A stretch of 64,000 nt of DNA from Fuerstiella sp. (GTDB lineage: Bacteria > Planctomycetota > Planctomycetia > Planctomycetales > Planctomycetaceae), in the NCBI GenBank assembly GCA_014238335.1, contig JABABI010000017.1, positions 125 to 64,124 of the forward strand, in the 5' to 3' direction. The notes beneath the pieces were generated by a model that made no database searches, had not been told where the DNA came from, and saw nothing but the letters and a program-made list of their open reading frames with translations. Of the stretch, positions 28,847 to 37,611 are shown piece by piece. The number at the start of each line of letters is the position of its first letter. The first letter of the stretch is position 1. A program made the position numbers and the translations under genes.

Positions 28847-29626
28847 ATGGGCGTACTGACAGGCAAAGTGGCGATCGTAACGGGTGCTGGAACAGGTATT
28901 GGTCGAGCTTCAGCAAGATTGCTTGCGGCCGACGGAGCCCATGTGGTGGTGGTTGGACGACGACCGGAACCATTGAATGCCGTGGTCGAAGACATTAACG
29001 CGGCGGGTGGCAAAGCGACCGCTCATCCGGCAGATTTGATGGACGGGGACCAGACCTCAGCCGTTGCGAAGAACACGATTGACACGCATGGTCGAGTCGA
29101 CATTCTGGTCAACAACGCCGGCTTTTCATCAAGAGTCCGTTCTGTGAGATACGTGCAACCCGACGAATGGGATTCCGTTTTTAAGGTGAACATCGAAGCC
29201 GTCTATCGGCTGACTCAGGCCTGCCTGCCGAACATGCTCTCGCGAAGCGAAGGCACCATTATCACAACATCGTCCATGGCCACCCTTAAACCTGGAGTTT
29301 TGGGCGGAGCGCCGTATTCTGCTGCCAAAGCGGCGTCGCAGAATTTTTCGCACGGTCTCAATGCTGAATTGCGTTCGATGGGTATTCGAGCAACCGTCAT
29401 CCTGCCGGCGGAGGTCGACACACCGATCCTGGACGGTCGTCCGGCGCCGCCGAGTGCAGACGCACGAAAAACGATGATGCAGCCCGAAGACGTCGCTCGG
29501 TGTATTCACCTGGCTGCCACCCTACCGCCTCGCACCGTGATCGAAGAGATTGTGGTGGCTCCAACCATGCCGCGGGACATGTCCGAAGAAATGGCAGTTG
29601 CCCGGCAGATCGGCGCTCCGGGGTAA
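28847..29626 (+). CDS. Short-chain dehydrogenase/reductase
   Basis: A classical SDR of 259 aa. The cofactor motif TGAGTGIGRASARLL (TGxxxGIG) is at residues about 13-27, NNAGFSS at about 88-94, a catalytic Ser in IITTSSMATL, and the catalytic YSAAK near residues 160-165. Position 38 region VVGRRPEPL has Arg residues, which favours NADP(H). The substrate cannot be told from sequence. It converges on a PhyH-type dioxygenase gene 11 bases beyond its end. Confidence 0.92.
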   Translation: MGVLTGKVAIVTGAGTGIGRASARLLAADGAHVVVVGRRPEPLNAVVEDINAAGGKATAHPADLMDGDQTSAVAKNTIDTHGRVDILVNNAGFSSRVRSVRYVQPDEWDSVFKVNIEAVYRLTQACLPNMLSRSEGTIITTSSMATLKPGVLGGAPYSAAKAASQNFSHGLNAELRSMGIRATVILPAEVDTPILDGRPAPPSADARKTMMQPEDVARCIHLAATLPPRTVIEEIVVAPTMPRDMSEEMAVARQIGAPG

Positions 29627-29637
29627 CGATTTCTGTG

Positions 29638-30678
29638 TCACTCAATGCCGGATAACACTTCCGACGCGACCTTACCCTGATCGGAGGTCGGATCTCTGAT
29701 GGCAATGCGCCGCAGGTGCAGCTGTGCGCGCTCGTCGCCGTTACGAGTCAATTCAACGGCATCTTCGAAGGCCTTGTCCAGATACTTCGTGATTTTCGGA
29801 AGTACTGGATTGTCGTGTTTTTTCCAGTAGTATTGAAACTCGTCGCTGCCCCAGTCTTCGTACACATCATCCCATGTCAGCGGACTCATGGATCCCAGAT
29901 GAGGATTCAGCATGTGTTCCGCGATCGGGTCGCCGACTCGCTGGTAACGATTGTCGAGTGATACTCGCAGTCGATCCTCCGTCAGATTCGGCAGCGCTTT
30001 GTGAATGGTGAGCGCCGGAAAGATCAACGTGTCACCAACTTCGTAATCCGTTGTGTACCACTCGTCCTTCAGCTCGGAATGCGCGGTGGGGTCCACATGC
30101 AGACTTCCTGCACCCAGCGAAAAATGATGTTCCAGCACGCGGTCAACTTTGTGCGAACCTTTCAACACCGCCAGTCCGCCCAGTTCTCGCGGACAGTCAC
30201 CGACCGGACTCCAGCACGTCAGGTTGTCGTGCGTACCCTGGAAATGGACAAAGTCCTGATGGATAGGTGTTGTGTGTTCTGTAAATTTCGGAAACCACAG
30301 CCGAGCAACGTTTTGCGGTTGCGGCATCATTGTGCAGTCGCGAATTCGTTCCAGCAGATCCATCAACCCGCGGCTGTGCGCTATTTCGTGAAATGGCTGC
30401 AACCGGTAAACCTGATGATAGACATCCGTATACTCCACGTCGCCCTCCGTACTGCGAGCGTCCGGATTGGCAATGCCGTCAACGGGGTCTGTTCCCTCAA
30501 CAAGCCATCCACCGGCCTGCATCAGCGTCAGCATTTCCCACCGCAGATTCAGTAATCGCTCGCGATCCAGCAACCGTCGAAAGAACAGATAGCCGTCTTC
30601 TTCCAGTCGCTGCCGCAATTCTGCCGCGTCGTCCTGAACAGCGTTGGATTGTCTGAGTTCCAGTAAACGGCCTGACAT
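29638..30678 (-). CDS. Phytanoyl-CoA dioxygenase (PhyH) family protein
   Basis: A 2-oxoglutarate/Fe(II)-dependent oxygenase-like protein of 346 aa if it begins at ATG 30678; the frame is open to 30852, but the extra residues are Arg/Ser-rich and unlike the family. The metal motif HQD is in TPIHQDFVHFQGTHDN, the distal His in FPALTIHKALPN, followed by the 2-oxoglutarate Arg in RLRVSLDNRY. So a complete 2-His-1-carboxylate site is present. Members hydroxylate lipids or natural products; the substrate here is unknown. No clear ribosome site is visible. It is divergent from the large PQQ protein. Confidence 0.88.
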   Translation of the reverse strand: MSGRLLELRQSNAVQDDAAELRQRLEEDGYLFFRRLLDRERLLNLRWEMLTLMQAGGWLVEGTDPVDGIANPDARSTEGDVEYTDVYHQVYRLQPFHEIAHSRGLMDLLERIRDCTMMPQPQNVARLWFPKFTEHTTPIHQDFVHFQGTHDNLTCWSPVGDCPRELGGLAVLKGSHKVDRVLEHHFSLGAGSLHVDPTAHSELKDEWYTTDYEVGDTLIFPALTIHKALPNLTEDRLRVSLDNRYQRVGDPIAEHMLNPHLGSMSPLTWDDVYEDWGSDEFQYYWKKHDNPVLPKITKYLDKAFEDAVELTRNGDERAQLHLRRIAIRDPTSDQGKVASEVLSGIE

Positions 30679-30958
30679 TAAATACTGCTGATCCAGAGGG
30701 CGGGAATATTTCTGCTTAAAACCTGTAATACGTTTTACCCAGGACACACGCCGGTGGCGAGACGGGCGGCTAGTTTTTCCTGACGATCGCAAATCCAGGT
30801 GAAACGTTATTTGTTGCCGGCAGACAATCCCCTGCGCCATTCCTAAATTCATGACTCTGCGCCGTCTGCGCGTTGAGTTGCATGAAATAGTTCACACTGC
30901 CGCCACCGGCAATTAGAGTAGTCATTATACAGAAAAAACCACTCCTGAGTTTTTCCAA

Positions 30959-33900
30959 ATGTTCCAACTGCGTTGTTCAATTGCCTGGTTTATGATCGTT
31001 GCGGGCGTCGTCGCGCAGGCTTCTGATGACTGGCCGATGTGGCGTCATGACGCCGGCCATACGGCCACAGCCGCCGATCCGCTGCCGGATCAACTGCATC
31101 TGCAGTGGACTCGCAACTTTGGTCGGCGAAAACAGGTCTGGGACGATCCGCTGAATCACGATTTAATGCCCTATGACCGGGTGTTAGAGCCGGTCGTTAA
31201 GGATGGACGAGTTTTCATCGGATTCAACGACTCGGATAAAGTCGTCGCTTTGAATCTGAATGATGGCAGCGAAGTGTGGACCTACTACACGGATGGACCT
31301 GTTCGATTTCCGCCCGTTGCCTGGAAAGACCGAGTCATGTGCGTCAGCGACGACGGTTACCTGCATTGTGTCGGGGCGGCTGACGGCCACCTGATTTGGA
31401 AAGTCCGCGGAGGCCCGTCGGGCATGAAGGTGCTGGGCAATAAGCGAATTATTTCCGCATGGCCTGCTCGGGGCGGCGCGGTCGTTGCGGACGATATCGT
31501 GTATTTTGCAGCCAGCATCTGGCCATTCATGGGAACGTTCATCTACGCGATTGATCCGCATAACGGTCGAGTCATCTGGGTGAATGAGGGTACGTCTGCC
31601 GACTACATCAAACAGCCTCACAGCGCACCTTCGTTTGGTGGCGTTGCTCCACAAGGCACGCTGACAGTTTCCGGGAACTCCCTGCTGATTCCGGGAGGTC
31701 GCAGTGTGCCGGCGGTTCTTGACCGTGCGACCGGCGATTTGAAGTACTTCGACTTAAACGCCGGTGGAAAAGGGAACGGAGGTTCACTGGTCATCGCCAG
31801 GGGCGATGAATTCTATGTTCACACAAGACTGCGCGGTGTGCGCGGATACGATCTGAATACCGGAAAGAAAACGACGTTCGTGGTTAACGAACCTGTGCTG
31901 ACAGACGATTTCGTGTATGCGGCCGGGACGGCCGACAACAAACCGGCCGTTCAGGCGTATGACGTTCACGACGTGGATAGTAAGACACAGAAGAACAAGA
32001 TCTGGGAGATTGCAGTTGACGGCAGTGGCGACCTGATTCTCGTCGGCAACACATTGTATGCGGCCGGGCGCAAATCGATCACGAGAATCGAACTTGCCGA
32101 CGATCCAAAACAAACACCACAGATCGGCCGTTGGCTGGACGTCGACGGCGAAGTGCTGCGGTTGCTGGCGGCCAACGGGCACCTGGTCGCCGTGACACGG
32201 GACGGTCATCTGCACGTCTTCGGCAAAGATGCAGCCAGCGATTCGGTGGTAACTGATGCACTGCCCGTTGAAGTAACGGAAACGGATAATACGTTTGCAA
32301 CGTCACTCATTCACGACATCGGCTCAGGCAGTGGCTACGTTCTGTGGTTCGGTGCTGCAGAGACAGGCCGAATCGCAGCTGTTCTGCGGCAGACGGAACT
32401 GCGTATCGCGGTCGTGGACAGGAACCTGGATCACATCCGTCGATTACGGCGCACGTTTGACACGGCCGGACTCTACGGAAATCGCGTCTCGGCGCATGTT
32501 GGAGTTCCTTCGTCGTTTCAGGCGCCACCCTATATCGCAAACGCAGTGGTGATCGGTGAACGCGTGGCAGAACGCCTGCTGTCCGATGAGGCGGAACTGA
32601 AAGCTGCCTTCGAAAGTGTACGACCTTATGGAAGTTCGCTGATCGTGCTGCAGAACGGTCAGCCTTCGGATACTTTAGCTGCCAGGTTAGAAGACGCCGG
32701 GATGGAAAATGCGGCTGTCAGCAACACAGAGAATCGTGTCATTGTCACCCGAGTTGGTGCGTTGACGGGCGCTGCCGACTGGACTCATCAATACGGTGAC
32801 ATCGCGAATACAGTCAAATCTGACGACAGCCGGGTGAAGCTGCCATTGGGTGTGCTGTGGTTCGGAGGCAATTCAAATTCCGACATACTGCCTCGACACG
32901 GACACGGACCGCCGGAGCAGGTGGTGAAAGGGCGATTGTACGTCCAGGGAACAAAGTCACTTAGTTGTCGCGACGTCTACACCGGTCGCGTTCTCTGGCA
33001 ACGCACCTTTGAAAATCTCGGTACCAACGGTCTGTACTTCGATACCACGTACAAAGAAGCGCCCCTCGATACTGCCTATAACCAGGTGCACATTCCCGGA
33101 GCGAACGGACGTGGAACCAACTATGTCGTTACGCCGGAATCCATTTATCTCGCAATCGGCAGTGAGTGTCAGCTTCTTAATCCACTCAACGGAAAGACCC
33201 TGCGGACAATTACGCTGCCTTCGGCAGGCATCGCGGGGCGGCAGTGGGGCTACATTGGTGTTTACGAGGACGTGTTGCTGGCGGGCAATGGATTCGCCAA
33301 TTTTCGATCACGTCACGACCTGAAGTTCGCCGAGTACGACAAGGATCTTAAACGAAACTCGCTGGGGTACGGTTCCAGGAGCTTTGATGTCTCCGCGAGC
33401 GCTGGGCTGGTTGCATTCAATCGCCACACGGGCGAACAACTGTGGCAGCTGGATGCTGCGCATAGTTTTCTGCACAACGGCATTGTTGCCGGCAATGGTC
33501 GAGTCTACTGCCTGGACAAGTTGCCGAAGCCTGTGGAAGAGCAGCTGAAACGCCGTGGTCGGCACACGCCTGGGTCGTATCAAATCGTTGCCGTGGACCT
33601 TCTTACCGGAGAGCAAATTTGGGAGAACAGCGATGCAGTCTTTGGCAGCTGGTTAAGCTACTCAACGGAACACGATCTGCTGCTGCAGGCGGGTGCTTCG
33701 GCGTCCGACCGCCTGAAGTCCGAAGTCGGTGCCGGAATGGCCGTTCATCATGGAGCAGACGGAAAAATCAAATGGCGAGACGACAAGCGAGCTTATTCCG
33801 GCCCCTGCATCCTGCATGGCACGACGATTCTGACAAATGCAAATTCTTACAAACTGTCTGCCGGAGCGTTCAGTCTGCTGGACGGCGAACCCGAGCTGAC

Positions 33901-34816
33901 AACGAATCCACTGACCGGGCAGAAGCAGACCTGGCAGGTGTGTCGCGCCTATGGCTGCAACAACATCATCGCCAGCGAAAACATGCTGACGTTCCGATCC
34001 GGCGCCGCAGGCTACTATGATCTGACGACGCGCAGCGGTACCGGTAACCTGGGCGGATTCAAATCCGGCTGCACATCGAATCTGGTCGTTGCGAATGGCG
34101 TGCTGAATGCTCCCGACTACACTCGCACCTGTAGCTGCGCCTATCAGAATCAGACGTCTCTTGGTCTGATTCATATGCCGAAAATGGAGATGTGGACGGT
34201 CAATCACGAAGCTCGTCTGACAGCACCGGGCCAGCGCATCAAACGCATTGGTATCAATCTGGGAGCCCCGGGAGACCGCACCGACGACAGCGGAACGTTG
34301 TGGGTGGAATACCCGTCCGTTGGCGGCGAGCACGCAGATCTGGCAATCACGGTCGAAGGTGACGTGTCATGGTATCGCAGCAGCAGCCTGAAATTCAGTG
34401 GCGAGGGGCCGGCATGGATCGGCGCATCCGGAGTGATGAATGCTGCTCGTCTGACAATTCCGATGTCGGTCAGCGAACCGAAAGAGAAAGACACCAGGGA
34501 AGATGCGGCGAAAGAAAACGCCGTTGTTGACGCTTCACAGAAACAATCTTTTGTGGAGGCGTCGCCACATACGGTTCGACTGCACTTTTCTGATCCGGGC
34601 CCCACGAAGACGGCAGAACGGATCTTCAGTGTTTCGCTCCAGGGACAGACCGTCATCGAAGGGCTGGATATCGCCACCGCCGCCGGGCGATCGCAAAAGA
34701 CAATTGTTCACGAATTTCGACACATTTCGATCGGAAACGAACTGACGATCGATCTGTCTGCTCAGCACGGCCAGACAGTTCTGTGTGGTGTTGAGATCGT
34801 GAGTGAGCAGGAGTGA
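30959..34816 (+). CDS. Giant secreted PQQ-like propeller with methyltransferase-like and malectin-like domains
   Basis: A 1285-residue secreted protein (signal peptide about residues 1-21, then DDWPMWRHDAGHTA). Residues about 25-440 make a first PQQ-like propeller (SEVWTYYTDG, GHLIWKVRGGPSG, GRVIWVNEGT). Residues about 445-595 look like an embedded SAM-methyltransferase-type Rossmann fold: GYVLWFGAAETGRIAAVLRQ, RIAVVDRNLDHIRRLRRTF, then AGLYGNRVSAHVG and NAVVIGE. A second propeller-like part follows (600-1080; TGRVLWQRTFENLG, TGEQLWQLDAAH, TGEQIWENSDAV), then an acidic Lys/Glu linker (about 1165-1190) and a malectin-like carbohydrate-binding domain (1190-1285; TVRLHFSDPGPTKTAER, VHEFRHISIGNELTIDL). 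The glycine loop of the Rossmann part is degenerate, so it may not be catalytic. Related large proteins exist in planctomycetes; their role is unknown. Confidence 0.85.
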   Translation: MFQLRCSIAWFMIVAGVVAQASDDWPMWRHDAGHTATAADPLPDQLHLQWTRNFGRRKQVWDDPLNHDLMPYDRVLEPVVKDGRVFIGFNDSDKVVALNLNDGSEVWTYYTDGPVRFPPVAWKDRVMCVSDDGYLHCVGAADGHLIWKVRGGPSGMKVLGNKRIISAWPARGGAVVADDIVYFAASIWPFMGTFIYAIDPHNGRVIWVNEGTSADYIKQPHSAPSFGGVAPQGTLTVSGNSLLIPGGRSVPAVLDRATGDLKYFDLNAGGKGNGGSLVIARGDEFYVHTRLRGVRGYDLNTGKKTTFVVNEPVLTDDFVYAAGTADNKPAVQAYDVHDVDSKTQKNKIWEIAVDGSGDLILVGNTLYAAGRKSITRIELADDPKQTPQIGRWLDVDGEVLRLLAANGHLVAVTRDGHLHVFGKDAASDSVVTDALPVEVTETDNTFATSLIHDIGSGSGYVLWFGAAETGRIAAVLRQTELRIAVVDRNLDHIRRLRRTFDTAGLYGNRVSAHVGVPSSFQAPPYIANAVVIGERVAERLLSDEAELKAAFESVRPYGSSLIVLQNGQPSDTLAARLEDAGMENAAVSNTENRVIVTRVGALTGAADWTHQYGDIANTVKSDDSRVKLPLGVLWFGGNSNSDILPRHGHGPPEQVVKGRLYVQGTKSLSCRDVYTGRVLWQRTFENLGTNGLYFDTTYKEAPLDTAYNQVHIPGANGRGTNYVVTPESIYLAIGSECQLLNPLNGKTLRTITLPSAGIAGRQWGYIGVYEDVLLAGNGFANFRSRHDLKFAEYDKDLKRNSLGYGSRSFDVSASAGLVAFNRHTGEQLWQLDAAHSFLHNGIVAGNGRVYCLDKLPKPVEEQLKRRGRHTPGSYQIVAVDLLTGEQIWENSDAVFGSWLSYSTEHDLLLQAGASASDRLKSEVGAGMAVHHGADGKIKWRDDKRAYSGPCILHGTTILTNANSYKLSAGAFSLLDGEPELTTNPLTGQKQTWQVCRAYGCNNIIASENMLTFRSGAAGYYDLTTRSGTGNLGGFKSGCTSNLVVANGVLNAPDYTRTCSCAYQNQTSLGLIHMPKMEMWTVNHEARLTAPGQRIKRIGINLGAPGDRTDDSGTLWVEYPSVGGEHADLAITVEGDVSWYRSSSLKFSGEGPAWIGASGVMNAARLTIPMSVSEPKEKDTREDAAKENAVVDASQKQSFVEASPHTVRLHFSDPGPTKTAERIFSVSLQGQTVIEGLDIATAAGRSQKTIVHEFRHISIGNELTIDLSAQHGQTVLCGVEIVSEQE

Positions 34817-34830
34817 TTTTTCGAGTCGCC

Positions 34831-34851
34831 CAGGCTTGTCGGGACAGCCTG
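34831..34851. repeat. Hairpin between convergent genes
   Basis: CAGGCT and AGCCTG pair, with an inner GTC/GAC stem and one bulged T. It lies between the giant PQQ protein (+) and panD (-), as a terminator would, but no T-run follows on either strand. Confidence 0.3.
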
Positions 34852-34915
34852 ACCTGCTGGCCATCAGTGCCGCAGTTCTCTGCGCGGAGTGGCATGCTCT
34901 GAACCGGACCGCCAA

Positions 34916-35272
34916 CTACTGTATTTGGCGGCGCTCGTTCTGTTCGTTGACTGACACGACGATGGGAGTGTGTTTGGCTCGCTCTTCGTCGGTGTAGTCA
35001 GCATATGTGCAGATGATCACCAGGTCACTGACTCCAACCAGACGTGCGGCGGCACCGTTCAAACAGATCACGCCGGAGCCGGATTCCCCTTTGATTGCAT
35101 AGGTCGCAAAACGGTTGCCGTTGCTGATGTCATAGACTTCGACTCGTTCGAATTCCACGATATCTGCAGCTTCCATCAGCTTCACATCAATGGTGACACT
35201 GCCCTCGTAGTCAAGGTTAGCTTCAGTCACCGTTGCCCGGTGAATCTTGGATTTCAGCAACGTACGCTTCAT
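34916..35272 (-). CDS. panD: Aspartate 1-decarboxylase (pyruvoyl enzyme)
   Basis: Makes beta-alanine from aspartate for pantothenate and CoA. Starting at ATG 35272 gives 118 residues and puts the self-cleavage site Gly24-Ser25 (YEGSVTID) at the same numbers as in E. coli PanD; the frame is open 9 codons further upstream from a TTG. Other family motifs: [47 protein letters not shown] and VIICTYADY. The processing Ser becomes the pyruvoyl group. It sits downstream of pheT on the same strand (158 bases apart), with no other pantothenate gene here. Confidence 0.97.
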   Translation of the reverse strand: MKRTLLKSKIHRATVTEANLDYEGSVTIDVKLMEAADIVEFERVEVYDISNGNRFATYAIKGESGSGVICLNGAAARLVGVSDLVIICTYADYTDEERAKHTPIVVSVNEQNERRQIQ

Positions 35273-35430
35273 TGCGATCCCGAAGAAAAAGTTATTCAAC
35301 CCGTATCAGTAGAAAAGACGAAACGATGAGTCACGGGAAAAAGGGGCCTGCCCGCGGACACGTGTCGACCGACAGTATTGCCTCAGCACCACTGACGCTG
35401 TCGAAGCGTGGTCGATACAGGAATTCTGTG

Positions 35431-37449
35431 TCAGCGGAGCCTGGCTTCAAGCTTTTCTTCGCAGGCAGACAGAATGTTCTTCACAGCGGCTTCCACTTCT
35501 TCCGCTGTCAGCGTTCTGTCCGCAGCCAGAAAACGGCAGGTAATGACGTATGACTTCTGTCCCGCATCGATCTGTTTGCCCCGATATTGTCCACCAAACG
35601 AGACATCCTGCAGCAGTTCACCACCGGACGCAGCAACGACGTCCGACAACTGAGACCAGGTGACGGATTCGTTCAGGACGAAGTTCAGATCTCGCGATAC
35701 GGTCGGGAACTTTGGCAGCGGTTTGTAGATTCGATTCGCTTCAAACAGTTCCTCCAGCAGGTTGCCGTTCAGTTCAGCAATCGAAACGGCGTCCTGCAGT
35801 TCCACCTGGTCCGTGACCGACCGGTTCAGTTCTCCCAGCCAACCGAACGGTTGTCCATTGAGTGACAGCGTGGCTCCGCGCCCCGCCTCAAATTCCGGCA
35901 GATTGCACGGGGCCACTGTCAGCACCGCTGATGGAGCACACCGGGCCGCGATGGCTTCCACCACTCCCTTCAGCGTCAGAAAATCACGTCCTGAGACAAC
36001 GCCGACCATGGTCGGTTCGGCTTCTGCTTCCGTCCTGCCGTCACCGGCAGACAGGTACACTTTGGCAATTTCAAACAATTCGGCGTTCAGTGTTCCATGA
36101 CGTTCGTTCTGGCGGCGACAGTGCAGCAGGCTGGGGACCAGGCTTTGCCGCATTTGGTTTTCGAGGCTGCGAGTGGAATGGTTCACTGCGACTGAGGCAA
36201 TGTCCCCTCGCGGCCTGAACAACTGACGCTGGTCCTCGCTGACAAACGAGAGCGTCAGCGATTCGAAGAATCCGCACGAAGGCAGCAACGCCCGAATAAC
36301 ATCGCCTACCTGTTCACGCCGACTCTTCGACGTCGCCACAATCGGAAGCGTGGCGTCTTCCGGTATTTGATCGTAGCCGTGAATCCGCGCGATCTCCTCG
36401 ATCAGGTCGCATTCACGAGTCAGATCGAGTCGCCATGTTGGTGCGGTGAACGTGGCCGTGTCAGCAGTCTGGTCAGTGCAGGTCAGGCCCAGTTTTTGTA
36501 GAATCTCAATACAGTCGACCGGGGAGATGTCGATGCCCAGGATACGCGAGACTTGGTGAAATCGCATAACAATGGGCGGGCGGTCAGCGACGGCATCACC
36601 GGCCACAACAGCGCCTTCCAATAATTCACCGCCAGCGACTTTAAGGATCAACTCACAGCAGCGAAGCGACGCCCAGTCCATGTTATGCCGGTCGACTCGG
36701 CGTTCGAATCGAAACGACGACGGGCTGTGCAACTTCAACGCTCGGGATGTTGCCCGCACAGAGATCGGTTCGAAGGACGCTGTTTCCACAAGGACGTTGA
36801 CTGTGCCATCGGAGATTTCAGTGTCCACTCCCCCCATGACGCCGGCCACGGCCACGGCTCGAGTGGCGTCCGCGATCACACAGGCATCCGGCGAAATTTC
36901 GTACTCACGCTGATCAATGGCGGTGATCTTTTCACCTTTGTTGGCTCGCCGAACAACGATCCGGCCTTCGTTCAGCTTGTCAAAGTCGAACGCGTGCAGC
37001 GGCTGACCACATTCAAACATCACGTAGTTGGTGACGTCTACCACGTTATTGACCGGATTGATTCCGGCACCCGCCAGTTTGTCCTGCAGCCAGTCCGGAC
37101 TTGTTCCGATCTTCACGCCCTTGATAATTCGAGCGTGGTATTCATGACACAGATCAGGGCAATCCAGTTGCACCGAAGTAACGTCGCACGCTTTCTGCGT
37201 GCCGCAGGTTGGATTCGCAGCGGGTGTCTTCAAGTTCGAGCCGAACAGCACAGAAACTTCCCGAGCGACGCCAATGTGCCCCAAACAGTCCGGGCGATTA
37301 CTGGTAACTTCAAGGTCGATGGCGACGTCGGCACCAACGGCTTCGCACCCTTCCAGATTCAGGCCGGACATCGTGAGACGGTCAGTCAATTCCTCGACCG
37401 TCATATCCAGGGCGACGTAATCGCTAAGCCAGTTTTTGCTGACAATCAT
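35431..37449 (-). CDS. pheT: Phenylalanyl-tRNA synthetase beta subunit, short form
   Basis: The beta chain of the alpha2-beta2 enzyme that charges tRNA-Phe. At 672 aa it is shorter than the typical bacterial subunit (near 790-800). The missing part is the tRNA-binding EMAP/OB domain that normally follows residue 40: the text runs directly from LTMSGLNLEG to DLEVTSNRPDCLGHIGVAREV. The B3/B4 domain (editing; LHAFDFDKL), B5 (the RHNMDW and ILGIDISP region), the catalytic-like core (EEIARIHGYDQIPEDATLP) and the C-terminal anticodon-binding B8 domain (FPTVSRDLNFVLNE) are all there. Short PheT occurs in several phyla. No pheS lies next to it, so the alpha chain must be encoded elsewhere. Confidence 0.95.
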   Translation of the reverse strand: MIVSKNWLSDYVALDMTVEELTDRLTMSGLNLEGCEAVGADVAIDLEVTSNRPDCLGHIGVAREVSVLFGSNLKTPAANPTCGTQKACDVTSVQLDCPDLCHEYHARIIKGVKIGTSPDWLQDKLAGAGINPVNNVVDVTNYVMFECGQPLHAFDFDKLNEGRIVVRRANKGEKITAIDQREYEISPDACVIADATRAVAVAGVMGGVDTEISDGTVNVLVETASFEPISVRATSRALKLHSPSSFRFERRVDRHNMDWASLRCCELILKVAGGELLEGAVVAGDAVADRPPIVMRFHQVSRILGIDISPVDCIEILQKLGLTCTDQTADTATFTAPTWRLDLTRECDLIEEIARIHGYDQIPEDATLPIVATSKSRREQVGDVIRALLPSCGFFESLTLSFVSEDQRQLFRPRGDIASVAVNHSTRSLENQMRQSLVPSLLHCRRQNERHGTLNAELFEIAKVYLSAGDGRTEAEAEPTMVGVVSGRDFLTLKGVVEAIAARCAPSAVLTVAPCNLPEFEAGRGATLSLNGQPFGWLGELNRSVTDQVELQDAVSIAELNGNLLEELFEANRIYKPLPKFPTVSRDLNFVLNESVTWSQLSDVVAASGGELLQDVSFGGQYRGKQIDAGQKSYVITCRFLAADRTLTAEEVEAAVKNILSACEEKLEARLR

Positions 37450-37537
37450 TGTGCTGTGTTCAGGGTTAGAGCCGGTGTTACGAATCGAAGGGCGGCAGTG
37501 TAACCAAAATCTGCGGCACTCGAAACCGCGCGAAAAG

Positions 37538-37567
37538 AAGCCCGGCTCCTAAAAAAAGCCGGGCTTC
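37538..37567 (-). terminator. Terminator hairpin between the DUF4340 gene and pheT
   Basis: An 11-bp perfect stem (GAAGCCCGGCT / AGCCGGGCTTC) with an 8-base loop. On the minus strand TTTT follows, so it should end the DUF4340 cluster transcript (stop at 37612) before pheT, which begins at 37449. Confidence 0.75.
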
Positions 37568-37611
37568 CAGGACTGAAACCACTGTTCTTCCTCGCAACGA
37601 ATCCGCCGTTG

